64,000 nt of DNA from Thalassomonas haliotis (GCF_028657945.1 NZ_CP059693.1:6386001-6450000), one strand, 5' to 3'; shown: positions 35,976 through 45,000, counted from the stretch's first letter. Notes: generated from the sequence alone by a model not told the origin. Translations and numbers: made by a program.

Positions 35976-37802
35976 TTATTTAGGCGCGTACATCCACAGA
36001 GTATTGTTCTCCTGGAAGCCGTCTTCGCCGATAAGGATGCGGCCATCCTTCATAACAATGACATTATCCGGTTGCGACAGCTGGTTGACGTCACAACGCT
36101 CGGCGCCGTCCAGACTGGAACGGTAGGTGCCGCCCATGATCACCGGCTCAATGCGGGCCAGATCATAGTTTTCTTCCAGCTTGGCACGGTAAATACCGCC
36201 GCAGTCTTTAACCCGGGCTGAAAGTTGGATATCCCCTTCGTCATCGATCAGGGTTTTGTCCAGGTCGGCAACGCCCATATACAGGTAGGCCCGGGTAACA
36301 TCTTCACCGGCAACCGATTCAACACCGCCAACCGCTTCCAGTGCCCGGTCGTGATTGATGCTCAAACCTTCAAGCTTACGCCATTCTGCCGTGGCCCCTT
36401 TCAGGCGTGCCGCCTGCCGCGATTCCAAAAATGCCGCCCTGTCATCCATAGACTGGCCCGCAGTGACAGCGCTGCCGCCGTTTTCTACACTGGGGTAGCT
36501 GGCATCGCCGTTGGCCCAGGCTTCGACATCTGCCATGGTCATGTAGCTGGTTTGCCCTTCGACATAATCTGAGGTATCGATACCGTCGTATTCGCTGATC
36601 CAGGCTTCGATACTGCTATTGCTTGCACTTGCCAACTCAACCCAGGAAACATCAAAACCTGTAGTGCTGGGCTCAGTGCTGCCGGCGTCCTGGGTCAGCT
36701 TGGCGCCATATAAGGTACCCGAGCTGAGATCTTCCGGGTTATCGGCAATAAACTTAAATAAAACTCCGCCGGTATCGTCCTGCGACGAATAAACGGTTTT
36801 GCGATCAGGCATCACTACCGAGTTCTCATGCTCATAGCGGCCGATAGTATAATGCTTGACCACCACAGGCTCGGCCTGGGTCGGTTTAGTGATCTCGGCG
36901 ATATAACCGTAGCGGTAAGGGTTAGGGAAGTCCGGTGCGGTCATGGCTTCGATACCGTCTGTGCTGGTATTTTCAGGATCATTCCAGCTGGCATCCGTGG
37001 TGGTATCCAGGCTGGAACGTACTATCCATTCTTCCGAGGTTAACGGTGTGCCCCAGGGAGAGACAGAGCCGAAACAGTTGGCGGCGGTACCGGCCACCTG
37101 ATCAAAGTCCACCATCATGGCATCAAGTACCGACCATTTGCCAAACTGGTCTTTTTTGATTTTCATACGGCTGACACCACCCGGGTAAGACTCCCAGTTG
37201 CTGAACAGGTAACCTTCACCGTCACCGGTGGCAATAAAACCGTTAAAGTCCGGGGTATTACTCTCTACTACTTTTTCGCCGGAAACGATATTGTGGATCA
37301 CCCCCAGGCCCGACGGCAAACCTTCAAAAACGTCATTGCTCTGTCCGATGATCTGGTATTCCCCCACGGCAGACATTACCGTTTGGCGTTCCATTTCAGT
37401 GCTGGGCACAGGAGAGTCCGCCAGGTTGTCGGGTAAATCGTTAAAATTAACACCTCGCAACACCCCCACGGTACCGCGATTAAAGGGCTTGCCGTTTACG
37501 GCATCCACCTGGGTATTGGCATCGGAAGGGTGTTGAACATTAAAGAACAAATCGCCTGCTTCGGTGAGGAACAAACCGGTGACTTCAGCGCCTTGTGGCA
37601 CAGTCGCGATACGGGTTAACTTACCAACACTGCCATCAACACCATTATTACCGTTAACACCCGGCGTACCCGTTTCGCCGACGGTACCATCAACACCGTC
37701 TTTACCCGCCTTGCCGTCATCACTGTTACATGCTGTCAGGACAAAGGCTACGGAAAGCGCCAGCGCTGACAATTTAAACTTATTCATTAACGTTATCGAC
37801 AT
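35976..37802 (-). CDS. PhoX-family (DUF839) lipoprotein with collagen-like tether
   Basis: 608 residues. GTAGGG upstream supports the start at 37802 rather than the ATG at 37787. Lipobox LTAC (Cys25), then ten uninterrupted Gly-x-y triplets (residues 30-60), then a beta-propeller-type PhoX/DUF839 domain with RYEHENSVVMPD, VYSSQDDTGG and QPDNVIVMKDGRILIGEDG. Family knowledge: PhoX enzymes are calcium/iron alkaline phosphatases, usually Tat-exported and soluble. A collagen-like stalk on a lipoprotein would hold the enzyme away from the membrane. Probably phosphate scavenging, but the substrate cannot be proven here. Confidence 0.82.
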   Translation of the reverse strand: MSITLMNKFKLSALALSVAFVLTACNSDDGKAGKDGVDGTVGETGTPGVNGNNGVDGSVGKLTRIATVPQGAEVTGLFLTEAGDLFFNVQHPSDANTQVDAVNGKPFNRGTVGVLRGVNFNDLPDNLADSPVPSTEMERQTVMSAVGEYQIIGQSNDVFEGLPSGLGVIHNIVSGEKVVESNTPDFNGFIATGDGEGYLFSNWESYPGGVSRMKIKKDQFGKWSVLDAMMVDFDQVAGTAANCFGSVSPWGTPLTSEEWIVRSSLDTTTDASWNDPENTSTDGIEAMTAPDFPNPYRYGYIAEITKPTQAEPVVVKHYTIGRYEHENSVVMPDRKTVYSSQDDTGGVLFKFIADNPEDLSSGTLYGAKLTQDAGSTEPSTTGFDVSWVELASASNSSIEAWISEYDGIDTSDYVEGQTSYMTMADVEAWANGDASYPSVENGGSAVTAGQSMDDRAAFLESRQAARLKGATAEWRKLEGLSINHDRALEAVGGVESVAGEDVTRAYLYMGVADLDKTLIDDEGDIQLSARVKDCGGIYRAKLEENYDLARIEPVIMGGTYRSSLDGAERCDVNQLSQPDNVIVMKDGRILIGEDGFQENNTLWMYAPK

Positions 37803-38164
37803 GATATTACCCTACACATTATTATTTTTAACTAAAGTGCCCGTATAGTTTTCAGGACGACAAGCACCCAGCAGCTTGATTGCGCGGCTATCTTAGGGCA
37901 GTTTTTTGACAGTAACGTGATGATAAAATGACAAAAAGATTAAGGCTGGCGAAAAGTTACAGGATATATATTCACTATCTTACCCTTTAAATAACCTGTA
38001 TTTGGTACACCGATACTCCAGATTAATAATTTCATCTTTAAAGTAAGCCGTTTAAAACTTGACCAGAAAGAAAACAAAAGTTACATTAATTTAACATTAC
38101 GATAACCTAATGCGTGATGAGAGCAGTTAAAAAATTAAATCAATAACAACAAATAGGATGTTTT
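37803..38164. other. Divergent promoter region, no gene seen
   Basis: 362 bp between the minus-strand PhoX-type gene and a plus-strand small peptide gene. AT-rich, no long open frame. TAGGATG four bases before 38165 is the ribosome site of the peptide gene. A Pho box could be expected for the PhoX-type gene, but I see no convincing pair of CTGTCAT half-sites. Confidence 0.5.
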
Positions 38165-38335
38165 ATGAAAAATAATAAATTTAAACTGGCATTACTGGCT
38201 CTTGGACTTGGTTTTGGCATCAACTCCGCGACAATTGCGGCCTGGTATCCTACTCCGGAACAATGCGCCGAGTTGGAAGCCCAATGTGAAGAAGACTTCA
38301 ACGCATGTCGTGATTTTTTCCGTTATTGCCGATAG
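38165..38335 (+). CDS. 56-residue exported peptide with four Cys at seven-residue spacing
   Basis: ATG at 38165 behind TAGGATG. The peptide has a signal sequence (LALLALGLGFGINSATIAA) and a mature part of about 30 residues with cysteines at 34, 41, 48 and 55, exactly seven apart. This heptad places all four on one face of a helix, suggesting two intrahelix or interchain disulphides or a metal site. Acidic residues (EAQCEED) dominate. A hairpin follows at 38356. Too short for usual gene calling; reality is supported by the ribosome site, signal peptide and terminator-like hairpin. Function unknown. Confidence 0.7.
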   Translation: MKNNKFKLALLALGLGFGINSATIAAWYPTPEQCAELEAQCEEDFNACRDFFRYCR

Positions 38336-38355
38336 ATAAACATCCGGTAAAATTT

Positions 38356-38381
38356 CAAGGTGAAAGCTTAGTTTCACCTTG
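38356..38381. terminator. Hairpin between the peptide gene and asnB
   Basis: CAAGGTGAAA (38356-38365) and TTTCACCTTG (38372-38381) form a perfect 10-bp stem with loop GCTTAG. It sits between converging genes and may end transcripts from both sides. T-runs are modest on either strand. Confidence 0.6.
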
Positions 38382-38499
38382 ATTCAATAAGCCGGTAGTT
38401 GCCTTAATTAAGGTAAAGCGTTCAACAGCAATACTTTTTTAATGATTTTCCTATATTGCCTCCCGGAGAAAACAGCCAAGCACAGGGTTGTAACGCTGT

Positions 38500-40407
38500 T
38501 TATTGCTGCTGATACCAGGCTTGAAACATCAAGATTGTCCATAAATGAGAATGACGGCTATCTGGATTTTTTTTACAACGTTGCCATAAATAATCGACTA
38601 ATCCCGGTTCAAACAAACCTTGCGCTTTAAGTTTATCTTGCGCTAACAAGGTTTCGGCCCAATCCCTCAAGGGCCCTGACAGCCATTTTTTTATCGGCGA
38701 AGCAAATCCCTGTTTAGGCCGGTTCATCAAGTTATCAGGAACATAACGGCTAAGCACTTGCCGCAACACCGTTTTTCCCTGCCCTTGTTGGTATTTATAA
38801 TCACGGGGCAGTGACCAGGCAAACTCAACAATGCGGCAATCTAATAGCGGATTTCTCGCTTCCAGGCCTGTGGCCATGGTGGCCCTGTCAACCTTGACCA
38901 AAATATCGCCGGTAAGGTAGCTGGTATAATCAAGCAACATCATATTAAATGCCGGCTCGGCAATACCGAGCGCTTTTATCTGTTCAATATTTGCTAATAC
39001 CTGCTTTTCAGTCCCGGGAACCAGGCGGTGCGGCTCGGTAAATTTACTGATCCGGCTTTGATAAATATCCAGCGGATGCCCGGCAGCAATATTTTCACCG
39101 TGCTGTAAAAACTTATGCTCACAAAGGGATAACCGGCCGATTCCGGTCGCTAAACCGGCCAGGGGCCGACGCAGTAACTCAGGAATATAACGGTTTACCC
39201 GGCACAGCTTTTCACTGCTAAAATATCGGCGATAACCATAAAAAAGCTCATCACCACCATCGCCGGTCAAGGCAACGCTTACTCCACTTTTGGCTAATTT
39301 CGCCACCAAATAGGTGGGGATCTGCGAAGAGTCACCAAAAGGTTCGTCATACATATCCGGTAATAAAGGTAAAACATTGAGGGCATCAAAACCGCTGACC
39401 ATCAATTCATAGTGATCAGCCCCTAAATAATCCGCAATTTGACTGGCAGCCGCCGCTTCACATTTTTTACTGTTTTCAAAGCCGATAGAAAAGGTATTAA
39501 TCTTCTGCGCTGAGAGCGACTGGGCCATAGCGGCAACCGTTGCCGAATCAATGCCCCCCGAGAGCATCACCCCTAAAGGAACATCGGCAATCATTCTCAA
39601 CCGGGTGGCATCGGTTAAATGAGCATCCAGTAGATTCACCGCTTCATTAAAACTGCCGTTAAAGGGCTGATGGTAATTGGCTTTTGCACTTTGATACGGA
39701 CACCAATATTGCTCAATCTTATTGGTTACGCTGTTTTTCTGGTTGAAGACATCCGCAGTCAGGGTAAGAAAGCTGCCTTGCGGTAATTTATGGATCCCCT
39801 GATAAATAGAAAACGGCGCCGGTACATAGTTATAGGTTAAATATAAAGTGAGGGCGTCTTTATTGATCTCAGCTGAAAACCCGGGCAGGGCCTTTAATGC
39901 TTTTAGCTCTGAAGCGAAAGCAAACTCTTGCCCGACCCAGCCATAATAAAGCGGTTTTTTACCAGCACGATCCTGAGCCAGGGTTAAACACTGTGTTTGC
40001 TTATCCCACAAAGCAAAGGCAAACATGCCGTTGAATAAGGTCAGCGCTTTTTCTATACCCCAATACCAGATAGTGGCTAACAGCACTTCGCTGTCGCTTT
40101 GGCCGTTAAAACGGACCCCCAGATTTAGCAATTGCTCCCTTAATTCAATGAAATTATAGATTTCACCATTAAAGCTGATAACGTAACGCTGACAGGGGGA
40201 CAACATAGGTTGATGGCCATGTGTACTTAAGTCCTGAATCGCCAAACGGCTATGGCCGAGGGCAATATTTTTTTCATCATGCCAGACTCCCTGACCATCC
40301 GGCCCCCTGTGACTAAGCTTATCCGTCATAACGGCTATATTATCTACCCGCCGCCCTTGTCCCTCTGCTGCACCGGTTGCACCCCATAAACCAACAATAC
40401 CGCACAT
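38500..40407 (-). CDS. asnB: Glutamine-hydrolysing asparagine synthetase
   Basis: 635 residues from ATG 40407, chosen so that Cys2 (MCGIVGLWG) becomes the N-terminal nucleophile; the frame is open 35 codons further, but that would block activity. Glutaminase domain about 1-200 (SHRGPDGQG, FNGEIYNF), synthetase domain after 230 with the pyrophosphatase loop SGGIDSATVA and GDGGDELFYGYRR. The length and first domain resemble the AsnB-type amidotransferases of surface-polysaccharide clusters as much as the housekeeping enzyme, so the amide acceptor is uncertain. No lasso-peptide partner genes are present. Confidence 0.85.
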   Translation of the reverse strand: MCGIVGLWGATGAAEGQGRRVDNIAVMTDKLSHRGPDGQGVWHDEKNIALGHSRLAIQDLSTHGHQPMLSPCQRYVISFNGEIYNFIELREQLLNLGVRFNGQSDSEVLLATIWYWGIEKALTLFNGMFAFALWDKQTQCLTLAQDRAGKKPLYYGWVGQEFAFASELKALKALPGFSAEINKDALTLYLTYNYVPAPFSIYQGIHKLPQGSFLTLTADVFNQKNSVTNKIEQYWCPYQSAKANYHQPFNGSFNEAVNLLDAHLTDATRLRMIADVPLGVMLSGGIDSATVAAMAQSLSAQKINTFSIGFENSKKCEAAAASQIADYLGADHYELMVSGFDALNVLPLLPDMYDEPFGDSSQIPTYLVAKLAKSGVSVALTGDGGDELFYGYRRYFSSEKLCRVNRYIPELLRRPLAGLATGIGRLSLCEHKFLQHGENIAAGHPLDIYQSRISKFTEPHRLVPGTEKQVLANIEQIKALGIAEPAFNMMLLDYTSYLTGDILVKVDRATMATGLEARNPLLDCRIVEFAWSLPRDYKYQQGQGKTVLRQVLSRYVPDNLMNRPKQGFASPIKKWLSGPLRDWAETLLAQDKLKAQGLFEPGLVDYLWQRCKKNPDSRHSHLWTILMFQAWYQQQ

Positions 40408-40972
40408 AGTTACTACTCTTTTATATTTTCTGGCAACGAGAGTTTTATTCAGCGGCATCCTGAGAAAAACCGCGATAATCCCCCGATGCCGGGCACTTGA
40501 AATATCCATCATTTATTTGGCTAAATAACAGATACAGGGATCCCTAAAAAGACCAGTTAACGGTAATGGCAGGATGGTTTCCGGAAAATATCGATACTCT
40601 TGATAAAACCGAACACCACCATGGCTTACCTGGTTAACCAGAACTTAATATTTAAGGTGTGTTTGAATTTGTTTTCTAAAAAACGTTTTGATTTGTTGAA
40701 TAAAAGTGTTGCCAGCAATTGCAGGGTTAGCTGACTTTGTCAGTATAAATACGACAAAGTCAGCAGAATACCAAACAACAGGAGAGCTTTGATAAACTCC
40801 CGATGGCAATATAATTGAAGATGATCACCACATAGTAATCACCAGCTATCCGCCGGAGGAAAAATAAATGACGCCCGCATTTAAATGGCTACCAAGATTC
40901 ACCTTTTCAATTATAAAGCTCTACAAGTTATTGTTATAAACAAAGAGTAAAGCTTAATCACCACCAGCTTTA
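40408..40972. other. Intergenic region with one possible 23-codon frame
   Basis: 565 bp between asnB and the serine-hydrolase-like gene. The only notable item is a plus-strand frame at 40868-40939 (MTPAFKWLPRF...) behind a strong GGAGG nine bases upstream. It is basic and hydrophobic, but at 23 residues could be chance. GACTTTGTCAGTATAAATACGACAAAGTCA near 40732-40761 is an inverted repeat (TGACTTTGTC/GACAAAGTCA) with 10-bp arms and could be a terminator or operator. Confidence 0.45.
40732..40761. terminator. Inverted repeat TGACTTTGTC...GACAAAGTCA
   Basis: A perfect 10-bp inverted repeat (TGACTTTGTC and GACAAAGTCA) around AGTATAAATAC, in the gap upstream of asnB and downstream of the hydrolase-like gene. 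The T-tract is poor. It could be a terminator of the minus-strand hydrolase-like gene or a regulatory operator. Confidence 0.45.
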
Positions 40973-42172
40973 CTAAAGGACACTTAGCAATATCTTATTA
41001 ATCAATTCATCATGTTCAGAGGTATTATCAATGTCGCTATTACCATTGAAAAATGCCGAGATGCTGGTGTCACTCTCTGGGATATAGATATTGACGCTTG
41101 TATAGCCTGGCTCAAAGCCATTACTGTAATAAAGCGTCGTGCCATTGATAACTTCTTTGAAGATGCCCATGGCATAATGTTTGTTATTGCCGACAGTCAC
41201 CATATTGCCTTCACCAATCATCACTTCCCGGATATCCGGATCAATTGAGCCACTATCCGTTACTATGGCTTTGAGCAGCAATGCCAGATCTTCAACACTG
41301 GTATGCAAGGGAGTGCTCGTTAAAGCAAGATCTTCATATATCGGCTTGAAATCTATGATCCTATCCTCTCGTTTACTGTTGAAATATCCGGAAATGATTT
41401 CGCCATAATCCTTTTCAACGCCGGCGTAATAACTGGCATTCATACCTAATGGCTCTAATATGCGGCTGCGTACCTCTGCTGCCGGATGCTCACCTAACAC
41501 TTGGGTTAAAATCAAACCAACTAAGCCATATCCGCCATCGGTAAATTGCCAACACTCCCCCGGATCACAGCCGGAAGGAGTATAAAAGTCATATGCCAGA
41601 AAAGAATGGTTTTCATATTCAGTGTTGCTTACATCCCAAGCAAGTAAAGCGCGAGAAAACCGGGTAAGGCGGTCATACTCTTCAATCCCCTTAAGTCCCG
41701 AGGTATGGTTAAGCAATTGCCTTACGGTCATTAAACGTATATCGGGATTTATCTCGAAAATATCTTCGATAGAATAACCTCTGTGTACCTGTAAGCTCGG
41801 CTCAAGAAAACTTTCTACCCTGGCATCCAAATCAAGCAAACCATCTTCCGCCAGCATAACGGCAAGCAGGCCAATAAGTTTTTGCCCGGCAACACCGACA
41901 GGCATCACGTCATCAGTTACCAGCGGTCTATAAATGTTTGTATCTGCATTCCCGTAACTTTCTAAAAACCTGTCCTCGGGTGATTCAACCAGCAGCACAA
42001 CACCGGGAACTTCTTCAGAGATGAACTCTGTCATCATGCTTCTATAATCAGCATGAGTCAGTACCTCAGGTACCGATTTACTTTCATCAGAGCCGGAACC
42101 ACCACAGGCTGCTAAGGTTAAACTCATTAAACCACCAATAAATGCCGGTTTAAGTTTATTCATTATTAACAT
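40973..42172 (-). CDS. Beta-lactamase/serine-hydrolase-fold lipoprotein with lost catalytic residues
   Basis: 399 residues, AAGGA seven bases before ATG 42172. Lipobox LAAC with Cys22. The fold of class C beta-lactamase-like hydrolases is clear: LLAVMLAEDGLLDLDARV, LLNHTSGL, GYGLVGLILTQVLGE and the ILEPLGMNASYY block. However, SxxK is A-G-Q-K (alanine for the nucleophile), Y-x-N is F-T-D, and the HGG-like box is NGF. All three catalytic motifs have therefore changed and the protein is probably a non-enzymatic ligand-binding relative. Function unknown. Confidence 0.8.
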   Translation of the reverse strand: MLIMNKLKPAFIGGLMSLTLAACGGSGSDESKSVPEVLTHADYRSMMTEFISEEVPGVVLLVESPEDRFLESYGNADTNIYRPLVTDDVMPVGVAGQKLIGLLAVMLAEDGLLDLDARVESFLEPSLQVHRGYSIEDIFEINPDIRLMTVRQLLNHTSGLKGIEEYDRLTRFSRALLAWDVSNTEYENHSFLAYDFYTPSGCDPGECWQFTDGGYGLVGLILTQVLGEHPAAEVRSRILEPLGMNASYYAGVEKDYGEIISGYFNSKREDRIIDFKPIYEDLALTSTPLHTSVEDLALLLKAIVTDSGSIDPDIREVMIGEGNMVTVGNNKHYAMGIFKEVINGTTLYYSNGFEPGYTSVNIYIPESDTSISAFFNGNSDIDNTSEHDELINKILLSVL

Positions 42173-42346
42173 TAAAAAATCCTTTATAAATCTTGGCTAT
42201 ATAAGTTTTCTATTGCAGTTACTATAAAGAAAAACAACAATGGGAGACGTACCAAATATATTCAAACTGTATCAAAGCGTATCATTGCAGCGTTTAGATC
42301 AAGCGTGTATCCTGGCAGCGTCTTAAGCGGTTCCCTTTAGGCAAGG

Positions 42347-42535
42347 CTACCGCGTCCTGCTCTTGCTCCTTACCTACTTCCCTGTAGGTAACGCTACCGC
42401 GTCCTGCTCTTGCTCCTTACCTACTTCCCTGTAGGTAACGCTACCGCGTCCTGCTCTCGCTCCTTACCTACTTCCCTGTAGGGTAAAGCTACCGCGTCCT
42501 GCTCTCGCTCCTTACCTACTTCCCTGTAGGTAAAA
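42347..42535. repeat. 47-bp tandem repeat array with hairpin-forming units
   Basis: Four copies of a 47-bp unit begin at 42347, 42394, 42441 and 42489 (the third has one extra G). Each starts CTACCGCGTCCTGCTC and contains TTACCTAC...GTAGGTAA, an 8-bp perfect inverted repeat with a six-base loop. A degenerate half unit precedes them. The last unit encodes the final codons (PTGK-stop) of the histidine kinase, so the array looks like repeated copies of that gene's 3-prime end. Confidence 0.9.
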
Positions 42536-43802
42536 GCACGGTGAATTTAGCACCGCCAAGCTTTGCTGAGTGACCAACACTGAGTTCTCCCTGGTGCCAG
42601 TCGATAATACGTTTCACGATCGCCAACCCTATGCCATGCCCTTTAACAGCATTATTATCCCCCTTACCGCGTACAAAGGGTTTAAGGATATTTTCTTGCT
42701 CTGTCAAAGGAATACCGGCGCCGTTATCTTCTATGGTTAATACAACCTTGGTCTGCTGTGATATTAAGCTGAGACTTACCTGGCCATCGCCATAGTTAAT
42801 AGCATTTTGCAGCAGATTATTAAGCAGCAACACCATATACCTTTTGTCACCGAAAAGGCTGATATCATCATCTTTTATCCATTGAATATGCACAGCAGCT
42901 GATTTTTTATTATTGAGACAAAATTCCACTAAATCAGATAAATTAAGCCGCTCCTTTTTAAGTTCAAGCATGGCTTGATCTAAACGGGCATAACTGAGTA
43001 AGGTTTCCACCAGTGAAGTCATTTCATCAACATTGTTGCTGATTTTTTTCTCAAAACGCCGCCTTAAGATCGGATCATCTTCTTCCTGTAAAGTGTCTAT
43101 ACCAAAACGTATCCTGGCCAGCGGGGTTCTTAAATCATGCGAAACCGCACTGCTGAGTAACTTCACATCGGCGATCAGATCTTCAATACGCTGCGCCATA
43201 AAGTTAAATTCAATTTCAATATCACGGATATAGGAAATTCCCTTGGTATTAATTCTTTGATTTAGCAGACCTTCGCCAAAAGATTTAGCCGTACGCCTGA
43301 GCACCAGCAAACGATAAACCAGCGGAGCAAGCCAAAGTAAAAACAATAATAGCAAGGCAAAATAAAACAGCAGGGTAAAGATATAGTTTTGCGGTTTCAT
43401 CGAGGGATCAATGTTTAGTAGCGGTGACTTCAATACCAAGAGTTGCTCACTGCCAGGCAAGTAATAGTGAAAAGCCAAATTATTATTGGTTTCCAGTAAC
43501 AGTGACTTACCGGATTTAACCTCATCTAACAGTTTTTCCGGTAATGGAAAATCCTTAAGCGCAACTAAGCTCAGCTGGTATTGATGCTGCGTTGACCATA
43601 GCTCAATAAATTGCTTTTTATTCGGCAGCTGCTCCAAGGTTACCGCCAAATCTAACCCCAGCTTTTCCAGCACACTGACGGCGGAAATTTCAGAGGATGT
43701 TTCACTGGCATTATATTGCTCATAAACCCGGTCGAACAGCCAGCCTAAACCTAAGGTGGCAATGAAGATAACCGCGAGCAGAGAAAACGTTAACGTGCGC
43801 AT
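42516..43802 (-). CDS. Sensor histidine kinase
   Basis: 428 residues from ATG 43802, which overlaps the regulator's stop by one base (TAATG); a longer frame begins at 43841. Two membrane segments (about 5-22 and 140-165) flank a periplasmic sensor of about 115 residues. A HAMP region follows, then the dimerisation H-box SSAVSHDLRTPLAR with the phospho-accepting His, N box NNLLQNAINYG and G boxes DNGAGIP and GHGIGLAI. The organisation resembles the RstB/EnvZ group. The C-terminus is encoded by a unit of the 47-bp repeat array. Confidence 0.92.
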   Translation of the reverse strand: MRTLTFSLLAVIFIATLGLGWLFDRVYEQYNASETSSEISAVSVLEKLGLDLAVTLEQLPNKKQFIELWSTQHQYQLSLVALKDFPLPEKLLDEVKSGKSLLLETNNNLAFHYYLPGSEQLLVLKSPLLNIDPSMKPQNYIFTLLFYFALLLLFLLWLAPLVYRLLVLRRTAKSFGEGLLNQRINTKGISYIRDIEIEFNFMAQRIEDLIADVKLLSSAVSHDLRTPLARIRFGIDTLQEEDDPILRRRFEKKISNNVDEMTSLVETLLSYARLDQAMLELKKERLNLSDLVEFCLNNKKSAAVHIQWIKDDDISLFGDKRYMVLLLNNLLQNAINYGDGQVSLSLISQQTKVVLTIEDNGAGIPLTEQENILKPFVRGKGDNNAVKGHGIGLAIVKRIIDWHQGELSVGHSAKLGGAKFTVLLPTGK

Positions 43803-44548
43803 TACCAGGCATCTTTGGCAAAAAGATAACCTTTGCCCCAAATTGTTTTTATTCGAAAAGGGGAATGGGGATCATCGCCAAGTTTTTTACGCAGCCGGGA
43901 AACCCTTAAATCAATAGAACGATCAAAGCCGTCATAATCAAAGCCCCGCAGTTGACTCACCAGTTCATTTCTTGAAACAACCTGACCCGCCTGCTGCGCC
44001 AATAGCCACAACACATCAAATTCATTACTGGAGATTTTAATCACTTCATTATTCAATGAGACTAATCTGGCTTCGCTGTTGATGATCAGGTTATCAAATA
44101 TCAACTGTTCAGCCCGCATAAGCTTTGCTTCTTCGCTTTTGCAGGCTAGTGCCGGCTGTTGACGATCAAGATGTTTTCGTATTCTTGCCAACAAAGCCCT
44201 TGCCCTGACCGGTTTGGTCAAGTAATCATCGGCGCCCATTTCCAGGCCCAGCACTTCATCAATTTCTTCATCTCTGGCGGTTACCATAATAATGGTATGG
44301 GTAAAATCGGGCCTGACAGCCTTGCAAACATCAAGTCCGTCTAAACCGGGTAACATGCCATCAAGAATAACGACATCTGGGTTCGCTTGTTTGATGATAG
44401 TCACGGCTTCATCTCCCCGGGCACATAAAGTGATCCGGTAATTTTTAGCGCTAAGGTAATCCCCCATCCACTCCGCCAGTTCGATATCATCTTCTACCAC
44501 CAATATATGCGGTTTAACGCCGGTACTATCGAGCTTTTGACTATTCAT
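43802..44548 (-). CDS. OmpR-family response regulator
   Basis: 248 residues. Receiver domain (about 14-128) with acidic pair VVEDD, phospho-acceptor in VVILDGMLPG, and Lys in YLTKPV. Winged-helix DNA-binding domain (about 150-245) with the SRLRKKLGDDP recognition region. The first gene of a tightly packed pair with the kinase, and one base from the DUF3019 gene upstream, so sensor, regulator and the two envelope proteins form one operon. Confidence 0.95.
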   Translation of the reverse strand: MNSQKLDSTGVKPHILVVEDDIELAEWMGDYLSAKNYRITLCARGDEAVTIIKQANPDVVILDGMLPGLDGLDVCKAVRPDFTHTIIMVTARDEEIDEVLGLEMGADDYLTKPVRARALLARIRKHLDRQQPALACKSEEAKLMRAEQLIFDNLIINSEARLVSLNNEVIKISSNEFDVLWLLAQQAGQVVSRNELVSQLRGFDYDGFDRSIDLRVSRLRKKLGDDPHSPFRIKTIWGKGYLFAKDAW

Positions 44549-44995
44549 CTAAAACATCCGCCATGAGGCACGCGAACGGCCATTTTTTTGATACACCCAA
44601 GCCATTTCTATGAACTCTTTCGCCAAGACTTGCCCGTCTTTCTGAGACTTAAAATAAAGCTCGACATTTTCACTGAGCACAAATTCTTTGCTTAGCTCTC
44701 CCCGTTGGCTTTGCTGCCAACACCTCAAGGCTTTGGATTGTTGTGATGAATACAGACAATATTCGCCCGCTTGCTTAGACTGCCAACTGATTTTGACGTC
44801 CAGATAACAATCATCCCCCTGAACAATGGCAACACATTGCCCGGGAGTAACAACAAAATAGCCTAATGGCGAATTATCCGGGTTAAGCTCTGCCTGAGCA
44901 GATATCTCGGCGGCAAAAGAAAGTAACAATATCAAAACACCATAAAGAACTTTGCCTGGATGTTTTATTTTATTTATTAAATACATCATAAACAT
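44549..44995 (-). CDS. DUF3019-type exported protein
   Basis: 148 residues with several possible starts (ATGs at residues 1, 3 and 4). Signal peptide ends near AEISAQA. The mature part, with PGQCVAIVQGDDCYLDVKISW, EYCLYSS and RCWQQS, matches what I recall of DUF3019 proteins, which usually sit beside MipA/OmpV and an RstAB-like system in Shewanella and relatives. Four cysteines suggest two disulphides. Its function is not known. Directly adjacent to the response regulator gene. Confidence 0.75.
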   Translation of the reverse strand: MFMMYLINKIKHPGKVLYGVLILLLSFAAEISAQAELNPDNSPLGYFVVTPGQCVAIVQGDDCYLDVKISWQSKQAGEYCLYSSQQSKALRCWQQSQRGELSKEFVLSENVELYFKSQKDGQVLAKEFIEMAWVYQKNGRSRASWRMF

Positions 44996-45000
44996 CCGGA

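Noticed and set aside
38165-40407. Lasso-peptide or other RiPP cluster (small peptide next to asparagine synthetase)
   Set aside because: No leader-binding protein, protease or transporter is nearby, the peptide has a Sec signal and the AsnB has a full glutaminase domain.
40408-40512. Longer asnB start
   Set aside because: It would bury the catalytic Cys2 behind 35 residues with no processing signal.
42347-42535. CRISPR-like array
   Set aside because: The 47-bp units abut with no unique spacers and no cas genes are present; it is a tandem repeat.
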